Part shown: piece after piece, positions 47,696 through 60,302 of the stretch
How positions within the stretch are numbered: position 1 is the stretch's first letter
Layout of the letters: every line of letters begins with the position of its first letter
Source of the DNA: Camelus bactrianus
Lineage: Eukaryota; Chordata; Mammalia; Artiodactyla; Camelidae
Direction: 5' to 3'
Assembly (NCBI RefSeq): GCF_048773025.1
Contig: NC_133558.1
Span: 30,806,501 to 30,870,500 of the forward strand
DNA length: 64,000 nucleotides
Notes under the pieces: generated by a model
Seen by the model: the letters and a program-made list of their open reading frames with translations, nothing else
Databases searched by the model: none
Told to the model about the DNA's origin: nothing
Program-made: the position numbers and the translations under genes

Positions 47696-50104
47696 ACTAA
47701 TAAGCTCAAACTGTTTATACTACCTCTGTATCACGGATAATATGCAAACAAGTGAGAGGTCTGAAAAACCAAAATGAGCAAACCAGCTTTCCTTGTCAAT
47801 CCAGAAGCACAGTCCTGTCCTTGGAGACCTGGCTGCCGGAGAAATCTGATGCTATCTTTAACTTTATTCCAAATGATGCTTTATGCCTTTATGTATTTTC
47901 TCAATTTTCTCTCTTACAATCCCTTTTGGGTATAAATTATCTTAATAAGAAATTCAGCTTCCCTCAAAATCACAAGGCTCTCATCCGTCAGATACCACCT
48001 CCTAGAAACTGCTGCAGAATGAAACAGTTCATTTAGGTTTATCACCTCTCGGTGGATGCCCCAAATGGGCCCTGTGCAAATCCCATGTTTAAGGATCGCG
48101 GTGGATTTTACAGGCCGCTCAGGAGGGCCTCCTGCCAAAGCACTGCTCCTGTGAATCTTCCAGAATGCAGACTCCGTATGTGAGAGGCATGACCAGACCT
48201 GGGTGTGGGGATTTTTTCATCTGGATTTCTTAGGCCAGGCAGACGTGTGTTACACCATGCTTTGTTCCATTTGTGGTCCTGAGATGACCTAAATAAAAAC
48301 ATGATTGTGAAAGGTGGCTCTCAGTCCTTCCTTGTTGATAAAAGAAGGGAACAGACCTCATGTCACAGAAAGGCCTTGAGAAAGGCTAATTCAGCGGTCA
48401 AGGCACAGAAGCCTTGATCCCTTCTCAGCGGAGTCCTTGTGAGAGACGAAGATCTGAAACTCAGCCCCAAACTCTAAAAGCACCCGCTTTGTCCTAAAAC
48501 CTCATGGATTTATCAAATGCCTCTCTCGGCAGAATGCCTTCCGCGGTCTGTGTTCGGTCCTGCTCTATCTTTCCCAGCAGTGACCCTAACGTTCCTGGTG
48601 ACTGGATAACACTGCTGTGCCAGAGTCCATCTTTACTGCTTGCTGATTAAGGAAGTCTCTGCTTCTCTGCTTCTACCAGGCCGTCATCTGTGCCTTTAGA
48701 ACTGGAAAAACAAAAGCCCCCAACTCCTTCAGAACTAAGAAAACGTACAAGGGCTAGAAATTGCAGTGATCTTGGAACAGGGGTGCACCTAAGCACTGGG
48801 GGCCTGAAGCTCTTACACTGTGGGAAGCCCTCTTTAAGCAAAATAATACAAAATCAGGCAAGAATGTGGGATTTTTCTTAGCATGAGAAAAACAACAAAA
48901 ATTCTTAACGAATAACTTTTGTAAATTTTACAAACAATCTATGACCATGGGAACAGGTTGCCAGGGCCCTATCAGGGCACATGTAAAGGAGGGTCCCTTA
49001 AGCTGAAATTTCATTCATTTCCCAGGAAATAAGAGCAAGAGAACGTCAGGTCTACTGGGCCATCACCAAGCAGCCTGGAGACTGGGCTCCCAGGACAGCT
49101 GAAACGAGTACAGGGCTTACATGACCCCCACTGATGAGGTCCACTTCCCTAAATGTTTGACTCCCCAGCATGAGGGCCAAGAAACTTGAACCTGCGAAGT
49201 TGTAGCCCATGTGCCGTATTACAGACGGCTGAGTCTGCCCTTGATGTGCTTGAACCCATTTAATAACTACCCAAGATGGGGGGCTGTGGAGGCGAAGGGG
49301 TGAGGGGGGTGCCTGGACCCTGTTGTGCAGCTGCCCAAGAAAGGGCTGTAAGTGCCCGGCGAGGGGACGAAGAGAGGAGCCTAGAGGTGGCCCTGTCTGC
49401 TGCCTAGGACCCTGGTACAGCGACTGCCCACCCATTGGGTGGGTGAGACCCTCCCAGCACCTGAATCCAGGGCTTGTTCTGCTGGGTCTCACCACCTCCA
49501 CCAGTGAGACCAGGAGCTGTGGAGCCTGGCTGTGCCAAGCAAGATACCACTGGCGGATGCCTGCCTGCTTCCTTCCTGCCCCAGGACACTTGTAAGCCTT
49601 CCAAGGGGTCTCTGAACCCCTAGGGAGGGAAGGGGCACCTCCCCCCCTACTGGGGACAGGGAGCGGGAGGACCAGGCAAACCAGACCTCTGAGAGAGCGG
49701 TCATGAGCACAGATCTGTTACATGCCGCAAAGCTGGACATCGCCGCACAGTTGTAAATACAAAGGGAGCCTCTGACAGCCCTTTACAGCTGCCACATTTC
49801 CGTTTACAGTGTCAACAGCTGCCTTGGTTCAGGGCATCTGCTGAGAGCTAATGGCTGCCACATCCTTCTCTGGGCCAGCAACTCCTCTGCTCTGTTCATC
49901 AATCTGTAAGAACGCCTGTGGCGATCATCAGCCCTGATCAGACACAGGCTCTAACCGTGCATGCATAATGGATGAAAGGCACGGCCTCCTTTACACCTTA
50001 CCCAGTCACGTCAGAGGGCAGGAATTGCATTTTAAGTTCACTGAAATGTTGATTTAGCGATTCGATACTGATAAAGAGAGGCAACATGAAGCCATGTGTC
50101 CAGC

Positions 50105-50275
50105 ATGGACTCAGAGCCATACTGCCTAGTTCAACTCCGGACCTGGGATCTCTGCAACCTGACACAGTTTAATCACCTCAGTTTTCTTATCTGTAAAATG
50201 GGACAGTAACTGTATCTACCTCATAGGGGTGTTCTCAGCGGTAAGTAAATTAACATATTTAAATCACTGAGTATG
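50105..50275 (+). mobile_element. MIR SINE
   Basis: Forward MIR: actcagagccatactgccta, cctcagttttcttatctgta, aaatgggacagtaactg, ctacctcataggggtgttct. Confidence 0.8.
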
Positions 50276-50929
50276 ATGAGCTTATTTGCGCTGCTACTAT
50301 TTGAAGATAAACAATGTTTTGTTTATATGTTTATATTTGGTCTCCTAGCTCTAGCTGTACAAATTTCCCTATCTCTAAATCCAAGTATATAAATATACCT
50401 GTGCCTACATTTATCTGTATTTATATCTATACCTGTCTCTAATCCTTAAAAGATTAAGAGCAATTATAGGAATGCCCAGAGGGACATTGCATATAAAATT
50501 AAGTCTAATTATACTAATGTGATTTTATTGATGTTATTGACTACTTAAACTGTAAAGCCCAAATTAACCGTCTTGGTTTCTTTCTTGGCTGCTAAGCTGG
50601 AAAAGTTTCCTTTACAAAAGCAGTGTGTTAAATTAAATAATTCTAAGGAAGAAATCGACTGGGCAGTTGCCTTCAATCTTTCCCTTTGGAGATCCTGCAT
50701 CATCAGCAGGGGCTGTGGCTCAGAGACACCCAGTCGCTACTGAAAATACCTGAAGCTCAGATGCAGAAGAGATTCATTAAGCCTTTCTCCTGTCCCAGCA
50801 CATTTCAACTATCTTTTAAACAAACCCATCTCCACAACTCTAGTCGCCATATTCAACTGTTTCCTGAACATTTCCTTTGGGGTATCCAATAGGTGCCTTA
50901 AACTTCACAGTGCCAAAACCACATTCTTT

Positions 50930-51480
50930 CTGGGGGACCTCTAAATCTGCTGCTCTTCTCTCTCAATGAATGGCCCCCATCTCCCCAGTTGCTCAAGCCT
51001 GGAAGCTGAACGCCATCCTAGTCTGTTTCTTCTCCTTCCCTCACATCCCACCAGTCCACCTGTGTTCTCTCCACCTTCCCAAATCTACTCCATCCTACAC
51101 CGATTCCTTGGCCCTCCACAGCCCTCCCCATGGCCCCACCAGGTCCCCCTAGCTTCAATCTGGCCACCCTCGAATCAATCAATCTACTGCGAGGAGGGTC
51201 TTCCTAAAAGAGAACGTTCTGGCTGTACAGCTCTTCCAGAAAACCCTTCAGTGGCTTCACACAGCTTTTAGAACACAGTGTGGCTTAGCATTAAAGGCCC
51301 TTTATAAAGTGGCCATCAATCACTGACCAATCTCATATTTGTCCTTAATCCATCTCCCACCTGCTCCAGCCAAACTTCGACTTACAGGTTCCCAAAGGCA
51401 GGCTATTCCGAATCTCCAAGCCATCTGTCTCTCACTAGCTCTCTCTCCCACCAGTGACACTCTTTTTCTTCAGATAACTC
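50930..51480 (+). mobile_element. L2 (LINE2) 3' region
   Basis: Well-ordered L2 blocks: tcttctccttccctcacatc, gaaaacccttcagtggcttc, cttagcattaaaggcccttt, tgctccagccaaacttcgac. It ends where an L1 3' UTR begins. Confidence 0.75.
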
Positions 51481-51498
51481 CTTTTCTTTTTCTCTGTA

Positions 51499-51775
51499 TT
51501 ATTTTTTCCCAGTTTTGCTGAGATATAATTGACGTATAACATTGCCCTTGTATAAGGTGTACATCATAATGATTTGATCAGTGTATAAATGGTGAAGTGA
51601 TTGCCACAATATATTTAGTTACCATTCATCACCTCACATAGTGACTCCTTTTTTTTTTCTTGTGATGAGGATTTATAAGATCTATTCCTTTAGCAACTCT
51701 CAAATTCACAATACAGTGTTGTTGACTGCGGTGGTCATGCTGTATACTCCATCCCCATCAGGTAACTTCTGATTG
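51499..51775 (-). mobile_element. L1 (L1MA/L1MB-like) 3' UTR
   Basis: The reverse of an old L1 3' UTR: tgctgagatataattgacgt, gtgtacatcataatgatttg and catcacctcacatagtgact. Truncated at its 5' side. It lies directly after an L2 piece. Confidence 0.75.
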
Positions 51776-51894
51776 GCTCTCAATTCCCAGCTTGGGTCTC
51801 GTATCTGAGAAATCCCTTCTGAATCCCACTGAGGTTGTACACCCTCCTACTGGGCTCCCACCGCAGAGGCACCTAGTTAGTGAGGGTAACAGCT

Positions 51895-52020
51895 CCCTCA
51901 TTAACTGGACTACAAGTACTTCAAGGGCAGGAACGGTTCATGTTTTTGTCCTGTGTCCTTTGCGTGTGTATTTATTAAGTGCCAACTGTGTACCCAGCAG
52001 GTTGCCTGCACTCTGGCAAG
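51895..52020 (+). mobile_element. L2 3' end fragment
   Basis: L2 terminus: ctcattaactggactacaag, acttcaagggcaggaacggt, ttattaagtgccaactgtgt. Separated from the L2 above by the L1 at 51499, so possibly one L2 split by that insertion. Confidence 0.6.
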
Positions 52021-52389
52021 GGCTCGCTTGGTAATGAAATGAACAAAGCAATGTGGATAGAACCATCCTCCTCCCCGCCCCCCCACTACCTTTTGGTGAA
52101 TTTTTTCTTCTCTTCAAAGCTACCTTTCAATAAAATTCACAAACATGTACTGAACACATGGATTAAGATGCTCCACCGTATAATATAACAGGGAAGCCCA
52201 CATCAAATTGTACATGTTTCCTTCTTGAAGTCTTTCTTGACCCTTTCCCCTGACATTCCCTTCCTCCACCCAGGTTTAATCTCCACCTCCGTTGGTTATT
52301 TAAAACACTTTGAATCTCTTTTCAGAATAATGAATGCATCATCAAAGACTGTGTGTATGGCATGGGAGAGGAGGTCAAGAAACTTCAGG

Positions 52390-52605
52390 CAATAAAAACA
52401 CAACCACACAAAATCTATGGGATGCAGCAAACGCCGTCCTAAGAGGGAAGTTCATCGTGATACAGGCCTTCCTCGAAAAACAAGAACAATCTCAAATAAA
52501 CAACAATCTACCACCTAAAGGAATTAGGAAAAGAAGAACAAACAAAACCTAAAGTCAGCAGAAGGAAAGAAGTAATAAAGATTGGAGAGGAAATTTTAAA
52601 AAAGA
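52390..52605 (+). mobile_element. L1 ORF2 internal fragment
   Basis: Matches the L1 ORF2 reverse-transcriptase region: aatctatgggatgcagcaaa, ctaagagggaagttcatcgt, caaaacctaaagtcagcaga. It is an isolated piece without either end. Confidence 0.8.
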
Positions 52606-53879
52606 GCGATTAAGAAATACTTCCGGGAAGAAATAAATAGTAAATGCAAGATGGATAGACTTTTGTGTGGAAATGCCTAGGTGGTGAGAGATTTTAGAAG
52701 ATGATTTTATCCTAGGCAAGAGCAGCATCATCAAAGGATTTATGTATTCCTGTTACTCTGATGCCACTTCTAAGAAAAGGGCTTTGAGGGGGCTGAGGAA
52801 GAAGAGGACAAACGTGAGAGTCAGTCCTAAGCCACACTTCCCTGGGCGTGGCTTTGCACACATGCACAACTGTTATTAACTAGGGCTAGGACTGTAGAAA
52901 ACCTAAAACAAACAAGCTTTGAGATGTTATCATTTTAGGGGTCGGCTCTTCCCTGTTTCTAACCACACTTATTTTCCCAGCAGTCTGCTCCACTGAACAC
53001 ATTTCATTTGAATTCTAAGCTATGGGTCGTAAGCCTACGGAGTCAAGACAGGACAAGCCGCTCACCAGCTCCAACACCAGTTTAGGGAATGATCCCTCTC
53101 GAGAATGCCACACGGTGCTGCTGTCAAAAGAGGGAGGAAACGTGCTTCTGAACACAAGCAGCATTCTCTCTTCTCAAGGTTGAAGTGAAGCCTCTGTTTT
53201 AGTATCGGGCTGTCAATAATGGATGTGGACATTTTTAGTATGTTTAATGTTAAATGAAAGGGCTAAATCCTAAATATGTTCCGTATCACGTCCTTCTGAA
53301 GATAGGCAATTTAAAATTTAATCCCTTCATTTTGCCATTTGGCATACGATCAAAGTAAGCTTTTCTCAGGCAGCGTGGTATCCTTCACTTATTTTTCCCG
53401 TGAAATTGAGACAGCATTTGCATTCTTTTGAGATGCAGATGAGCCACGTTTTATGACTCGATCTTTAAATCTAGAAAGAAAATGCACAGTTTGTGATGCT
53501 CTTAACCGTCTTCCTCACTAGTCCTTTTCTTCCTCTCAATCTCTCCTTTTCTGTCTTATTCAGGTTCTATTCTCTGTGCACTTTAGATAATGCCACAGAA
53601 ATATACGTGATAATAAAACCCTTCTATAAAATTAAAGTGCTCATGTTCAAATTCCTTGAGATTAAAAACTAAAATGATTTGTTTCCACCCATTACAAATT
53701 CAGCACACAAGATAGCTAAAAGAAAGCCTTTCAAACTTGAAACATGGCGGTCCACACTGCGGCCAACACACTGAGCTTGGTTTTGGACTGCAATTTTGCA
53801 CAGTGGCTAAATTTTCCCTTGAACATTTATGACACAGCAGATAAGGACTGCAGGTATGGCTAAGAATGGATAAGACTGG

Positions 53880-53985
53880 ATCTCACAATAAATTTATGAG
53901 ACAGAGAAATGGGGTGAAAGAGATTCAGTCATTTGCCTAATGTGGCCAGCTGGTCAGTGACGGAACGCAGATTTCATCCCAGACA
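53880..53985 (-). mobile_element. MIR fragment
   Basis: The reverse of MIR: gagattcagtcatttgccta, ggccagctggtcagtgacgg, aacgcagatttcatccca. Confidence 0.55.
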
Positions 53986-54365
53986 GTCTAGTACCTGAAG
54001 CCACAGTCTTAACCCACCTGTGGCAGAGAGAAGCCGGTGCACGTCCTCTCTGGCAACTCAACCCAATGACATGGACCCAACTTTTGTCTTCGGTCAGTTT
54101 TGCTTATGCGTATCTCACAGACCAGCAGCGAGGTGTGTGTTGTGGAAGAGAATCAGTCAAGAAGGGCGACTTGACTGAGAATTCCCTTCTCTCCATGTGG
54201 TAGAAAGTTTGGGAAGAAACGGGCAAGTTGGATGAAGCCGGGAACTTGTCATCATTGTCCACTATAACTAGGGTTACTCTACCATGTGTTGTTGAACCTG
54301 GAACACTTTGGAGGGGGGAGTGCAACTGGTTATGCCGTGACCTGGGGACAGTCCTGGGCACACTG

Positions 54366-54547
54366 CATATGTACACTGCACGTACAACTATTTGTGTCGC
54401 GCTTACATCTCTAATCTAGAGATGATTTAAAGCATGCGTGTAGGTTATACACAAATGCTGTGCCATTCTACACAAGAGACTTGAGCATCCACAGATGTTC
54501 GTATCCACGGGGGTCCTGAACCAAATCCCCAAGAGGGATGACTGTAT
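54366..54547 (-). mobile_element. MER2-like TcMar-Tigger MITE
   Basis: Reading the minus strand it shows gaatacagtcatccctct, the cccgtggatac block, gatgctcaagtctcttgtgt, a tataacctacacgcatgctt block and aaatcatctctagattagag. These are the ordered blocks of MER2-type Tigger elements. The other end is decayed near 54366. Confidence 0.7.
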
Positions 54548-54682
54548 TCAACAACAAATCTGGCTCCTGCACAACTCAATACACGGGCACATGGGCATAG
54601 GAGGAACTGGAATTCCTGTACCTCGTAGCATTTATAATAACTGCTAACACTTACCAGGCCTTCCTAATGAGTGCTGTACATT

Positions 54683-54862
54683 GTCCTGACAGTCCAACCT
54701 GTGGACCACAGGCCAGCAGCAGCAGCCTTGGGGCTGGACTGTCAAGCAAGCATTATCCCAGGTCCTACCTAAGCACATAGACCCACTGATTCATAATCTG
54801 CATTTCAACCAGATTCCCAGATGATCAGCATCCCTTTTACCTTTGATAAGTACCAGATTAGA
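54683..54862 (+). mobile_element. hAT MITE-like fragment
   Basis: Has the block order seen in MER20/MER3-like MITEs: ctgtggaccacaggccagca, ccactgattcataatctgca, then accagattcccagatgatca. Both terminal repeats are eroded. Confidence 0.5.
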
Positions 54863-55433
54863 AGACCTGGGTTGGACCACTTGAGATGTAAGAGCTTCCT
54901 GACTCAGTGCACAAGCTGATGTGTGTAACTGTGCCGCTGGGAAGTACCAGTGCTGTCCTTGGGTAATAGCGGTTTTCAGTTCTTTCCATTAATTCATACA
55001 TTTATAGAATTACACTTAGCAATCGCTCCTGTTGATGGCTTTGTTCTTACAATCACTGCATTGTTTTTACTTTAATTATTATCTTGTTCTTCCCCAGTTC
55101 TCTGCTTTCACTGGGTTCTTCTCCAACTACAAAAACAGAACCCATTGGGTAGCAGGGGACGCTGTGTTGGAGGGTCCTGTGAACAAGGGAACCTGATGAG
55201 ATTTTCAAATGGTAGAAACTTTGGTCTCAGCTGATCGATAATGTGAATCCCAACCTGCCTAGGAGTATCCCCAGGACAATATATTTCTGCTGTGTGTCAC
55301 TTAATTAGTCCGTCTGAGACCAAGCTCTACACATACCCGTGAATGCAAGCATCGGACCTCCTTATTTCACTCAGTTTTAATTACTTTTCCCAAAGGTTCC
55401 CAGTGATCAAGTTTTCTCTCCAGTATCACTTTA

Positions 55434-55606
55434 TTTTTTTAATTTTTTTTTAAAAAATGTATTCATTCAAAAAATTTTTCTTGGGAGGGAAGTAACTAGG
55501 TTTATTTATTTATTTGTTATTTTTAGTGGAGGTACCAGGGATTGAACCCAGGACCTCATGCATGCTAAGCACACACTCTTCCACTGAGATGTACCCTCCT
55601 CTTCTT
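55434..55606 (-). mobile_element. Camelid tRNA-Ala-derived SINE (Vic-1 type), copy 3
   Basis: The tRNA-like head on the minus strand has a somewhat decayed A box and an intact B box, with the tail motif aataaataaacctagttac and a long A/T tail. The 17-bp duplications at 55417-55433 and 55607-55623 (tctccagtatcacttta, one mismatch) bracket it. Confidence 0.88.
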
Positions 55607-55639
55607 TCTCCAGCATCACTTTAACCTCTATTCTTAGAC

Positions 55640-55790
55640 AGGTCAATAGAGGTAATTTACTCCAACCTCTTTACTTGAAAGTTGAAAGACATAAAGCACA
55701 GAGCCACAAGATGATACGCCCAAGGCTTCACCCCTCATCAGAGGCAAAACTGCACTAGAAGTTGGGACTTGAATGTACAGACACAACAAA
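55640..55790 (-). mobile_element. Possible MIR fragment
   Basis: Weak reverse pattern: ataaagcacagagccacaag, gcccaaggcttcacccctca, gaagttgggacttgaatgt. It sits just right of the camelid SINE at 55434. Confidence 0.35.
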
Positions 55791-56743
55791 ACTCGAGGAC
55801 ATGACAGCTACGTGAATGATGCGAGGTTTTGAATGATCCAAAGATATTCAGAGGTACAGTGCTGGAAATGAGATAGTTCCTAGGAAAAAACAGGTCTGCA
55901 ATGATCATTATTTTTTAGAAAGTCTCAAATACAAATTTCATCCTGATTTTCCATTTCATAAAACCAAGGCCAAAAGAAGTTAAGTGATTCATTAAAGCTT
56001 ACAGGCATGTGACGGTAATAAAAGGCCTCTAATGACATCTGTTTGCCAAGTTCTAACTGTGAACCACGTCGTAACTGGAAAGGATTATGGTTGCTCTCTT
56101 TAGAAAATAACATGGTCATGGTAGACGAGTTGGAAGAATATACACACATGTAATGGACAGAATGACCCCACCCATCAAAGACAATCACTGTGAACATTTT
56201 CATTAAATAAAAGCATTATATTTATCAATTTACTTAAATTTATCAGAAAAAACCTTTAAGAAAAACTAAAAAACTATTGACTTTCAGAAAAAGGTTTCTC
56301 TAAAACAAGAAATATTAATCTCCTAAAGGAGTCTTATAAAGATTTAAATAAAAAAATCTTAAAAAATAGGTTTATATTTCCAGGTATAAAATCTAAGTCA
56401 TCCGTTTTATGCAAGTCAGGAGATAATGCTGATATCTAAATAAAAAATTTAAACCTCTACACTATTACTTAATTTAAAAAAGAACCCAAGCCTACTCAAG
56501 AAAAAAAAAATCATAGAAAAAGGGAAATTTGTAAAATACCATGTAAAAATAAAAAAGCAAGCACTGGTGGGGAAAAAAATAGCAGTACAGGGAAGAAACA
56601 TAACCAGTATGAACAATAAGCATAAAACAAATTGACTAGAACTGTTTGTGACACTCCGAATTCTGCTTAACCGTTCAATTTCTTGACCTGCGGGCATTTG
56701 GATTTGTCATTTCGGAAAACACTATTTCTTTCATTTCATTAAT

Positions 56744-57005
56744 GGTTGATTTACAATGTTGTGTTAATTTCTGGTGTACAGCATAGTAATTCAGTTATAT
56801 GCATATATAATCCTTTTCGTATTCTTTTTTCATTATAGTTTAGTACAAGGGATTGACTATAGTTCCCTGTGCTATACAGTAGGACCTTGCTGTTTACCAA
56901 TTTTATATATAGTAGTTGGTATCTGCAAATTTCAAACTCCCAATTTATCCCGCCTCACCCCCTTTACCCTCTGGTAACACACAGACACAGAAAACAAACT
57001 TATGG
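56744..57005 (-). mobile_element. L1 3' UTR fragment with a tiny 5' inversion
   Basis: 56744-56978 is the reverse of an L1 3' UTR (ttccctgtgctatacagtag to ctctggtaac). The next bases, about 56979-57005, read forward as acagaaaacaaacttatgg, which in intact L1 lies immediately upstream of the break. No convincing target duplication was seen. Confidence 0.75.
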
Positions 57006-59066
57006 ATAAGATTACACTTTGACCATCAGCAGGCTAGGATTTTATAGTAGATACCATCCTAGCTACAAAAAATAAAGGTCACTGTTGCTTTTGTATCTTT
57101 GAGTCTATGGTCCACGGAGTTTGGACCTTCTGTGACCCTTTAGAGTTCATGGCGAGAACGTCATCACAATGCAAAAAACAATTGGCGACTTTGCCAAGCC
57201 TGGACTTGGCTCCGCCATATTCTCCCAAACACAGACCTCCTCTAAGCCATCAGACGGCACACATAATCGCTGTTGTTCTTTTGACAGCTGGTCACTAAAA
57301 GTCATGAATGCTTTTTTCCAGCTTGGTATGAGTATTACCTACTTCATAATTCTTGAGAAAGAAAAGCTATTTGGTTGTCAGAGACCAGTGATGACAAAGT
57401 ACTAACGGAATGACCCCAGAACCAAGACCCCCACTTTGCTACCCAGCTATGGAGACACAAGGGCTTCCCCACCATTTGCTCTAAAAGCCAGGTTCCTTTC
57501 TCACGCTCTATCCATGCAAATGATGCATAAAAAATGGTAACACTGGACTAGAGTCTCCTAAAATATAAAAGCTGCTCCACAGATGTAGTAACAGTGGGGG
57601 AATATCCACTGTGAGTTCATTACCATTTCGGTGAGCTGGTTTCTTTACCTAAATACAAAGTTTTCAAGTGAAAGGAATACAAGGTCAAGGTTTGATGTGT
57701 AGAATTCTACCAGGTATCTTAACACACCATAAAAGATTTCCTAAAAGGTCAGACCAGTGCCTGTAACATCTGTGTTCCATTACGAAAATCAGCAGTGTCC
57801 ATATTGTTGTGGCAGATTTTGCCACAACACCATCTTTGAGGTGGGACAAGTTACCTGGAGTGGGAACTCTGTCCAGGAACAGATAAGGTGTGGCCACAGC
57901 TGGGGCTCTGTGGCCCCAGGATTTAAATCTTCCTCCATCAAAAGAGGCATCCATGAGACCTGTCAATCTCCTTCAGCTAAAGGCAGAATGTGTTTGAACT
58001 CTCATCACAATCAGACTGTCCCTCTCTCGGATCCTGTGAGCTACACAAGTCTTTCCTACGAAATGCGGCTTTGGGGAACACTTGAAAACACGAAAGCTTG
58101 TTTGTGTTTGAAAGAAGCCGTCCCACACGCCCATAAATAATTTAAACGGCAGTCACATGTTTTCAAATCTCAAGCACGGGAGTTGAAACTGCATTGAGAA
58201 CTCTCTGGACCACAGTAAATCATCCCTTTGGCCTTACATCAGCTACAATTTATTTCATCTTGCTGGAGCCCTTGCTTCCCAGATGAGCTGATGAGAGCTG
58301 TGCATGTGAGCCTCCTGAAGAGAGCAAGAAAGGGACAGAAGTTGGCTGGAAGCAAAAGAGGTGGCGGGCAGCAGCCTCCCACACATCCAGGGCTGACTCC
58401 CCTGAAACTAGATGTGAGTCTCATGAAGTTCTTGTGCTGGTGCCATCAGGACCATCAGACCCTTTTGTGAAAGTGGAACAGAAACACAGGCTGAGAACGC
58501 AAGGCTCTGCCTCGAGGCGTGAAGAGGAAATGCAGCTTTGTTCCATCGAAAAAATAACTGAGAACAGTGGTTGACAAGAAAAGAAAGATCAGCAAAACAG
58601 TCCCGTTCAGCCGACTTTCTGTTCTCCGGTCTCTTACTGTTTCATTCACAGAACGTGCTTACTTGTGTGTAAAGTTTTCTTCCACAGGAGGGGAAATGGT
58701 TTTTTCTACAGGTAGATGACTGTAGGATTTAATACCCAGGCTGGGACATTGTTAAGTGTGAAAGGAAGGGGCTGGTAAATATGCTAAGAGGACTGGTACC
58801 CACCAGGGCTGGACTGGGCAAATTGAGCTCTGTGATCACCCTACCTATGGACCACAAAGAACAGATTACACCAATCACTTTCTCCAAAACAGATGATGAC
58901 CTTGTCCCCAGAAATGCTCGCTTCACTTTTTTTTCACTTTCCTTCTAGAAAGTAGCTTGCAATTTTGTTTCATATTTTATTGTCTATTAAGAAAGAACAG
59001 TCTACCCACCCTTTTTCTCCACCTATTTGTTATTTATGCCAGAGGGAGACATAGGTGGGGCAGGGT

Positions 59067-59160
59067 CATGGACTGAATGTGTCCCTCCAAAATTCATAGG
59101 CTGAAACCCTAATCCCCAAAGTGACGGTGTCAGGAAGTGGAGCCTCCTGGACAGGGGAGA
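59067..59160 (+). mobile_element. Short MaLR-like LTR fragment
   Basis: Only the opening part of an LTR is visible: ggactgaatgtgtccctcca, then aaattcataggctgaaaccc and a gtgacggtgtcaggaagtgg block. It fades out after about 95 bases. Ancient. Confidence 0.5.
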
Positions 59161-59284
59161 ACTGTCCCTGTAGAGAACCACTGTCTAGGTCTACCTGCCT
59201 CCATGTCTTTGATCAAACTAATATTCAAACCCGTCTCCTCTTATCTAAATCCTGCTTGTCCTCTACAAACAGCTGGATGAGGGG

Positions 59285-59520
59285 CAGCGTGCTATGTACA
59301 TGGTTATAAACATTGGCTTGGTTATCAGACTGCACTGGATTCAAATTTTTGCTCTGCCCCTTACTGTAGGGGAACCTTGCTCAAGGAACTTGGTTGGCCT
59401 TTGTAACCCTCAGTCTTCTCTTCTGCCAAATGGGAGTAAGATTAGCTCCTTCACAGAGTTGCTGTGAGAATTCAATGAGACCACATCAAATGCATCTGAT
59501 GAATAGTAACTGCTCAAAAA
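59285..59520 (+). mobile_element. MIR SINE
   Basis: Forward MIR, almost full length: actgcactggattcaaattt, gctctgccccttactgtagg, ctgccaaatgggagtaagat, gagaattcaatgagaccaca. Confidence 0.8.
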
Positions 59521-59589
59521 AGGATGGTTGAATGAAATCATTCACGAACAGTGGTGAGAACAGTGGCTGGCATGTGACAAGAACCCAGC

Positions 59590-59715
59590 AGATGGTACTG
59601 GTTACTATCGTCACCCTCACTGGTGGACAAATTTCGGCACACAGTGATTAAGAGTCTTGGTCAAGGTCACAGGGCTGGTTAGTGGCAGAACCAGAGGCAG
59701 AGCCCAAGCGTTAGG
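59590..59715 (-). mobile_element. MIR fragment
   Basis: The reverse of MIR: ttggtcaaggtcacagggct, gttagtggcagaaccagagg. It faces the forward MIR just to its left. Confidence 0.6.
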
Positions 59716-60027
59716 CTTTACCCCACACAAAGCTCTGGAAGATCAAGGACAATTCCAGGGGAGATGAAACTCTTGGCCAGCGTTGCTCTGAGCAGTGCTG
59801 GAATCACCAGGACTTGGCAGTACAGGTGGGGCCATTAATCATTCTGAATTGGGGAAGTCAGAACCAAGGCCGTTCAACGGAGCGTTTAAAGGCAGACAGT
59901 CCCTTAAGTACTATCCCCAGAAAATAATTTTTTAAAAAAGAGAACAGAAAAGTGTTAGAAATACTTTTAATCTCTTCAGGCAAAGAACTGGCATACCAGA
60001 ACATGGAACCTTTAGACGATGTCAACC

Positions 60028-60302
60028 CTTAATTTTTTTTTTAATCTTTTACTTGAAGTAGAGTTGGTATATAATACAGTGATTCACAATTTTTAAAGGT
60101 TATACTCTCCGCTTATAGTTATTATAAAATATTGGCTGTATTCCCCGTGTTGTACAATATATCCTCGCAGCTTATTTTATACCTAATAGTTCCTACCTCT
60201 TAGTCCCCTCCCCTGAAATTACCCCTTCCCCTTCCCTCTCCCCACTGATAACCACGAATTTGTTCTCCATTTCTGTGAGTCTGCTTCTTCTGTGTTATAG
60301 TC
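60028..60302 (-). mobile_element. L1 (L1MA-like) 3' UTR
   Basis: The reverse of an old L1 3' UTR: cttgaagtagagttggtata, attataaaatattggctgta, ttgtacaatatatcctcgca and the aaccacgaatttgttctcca block, with a T-rich tail at its left end. Older than the artiodactyl-type copies elsewhere. Confidence 0.75.
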
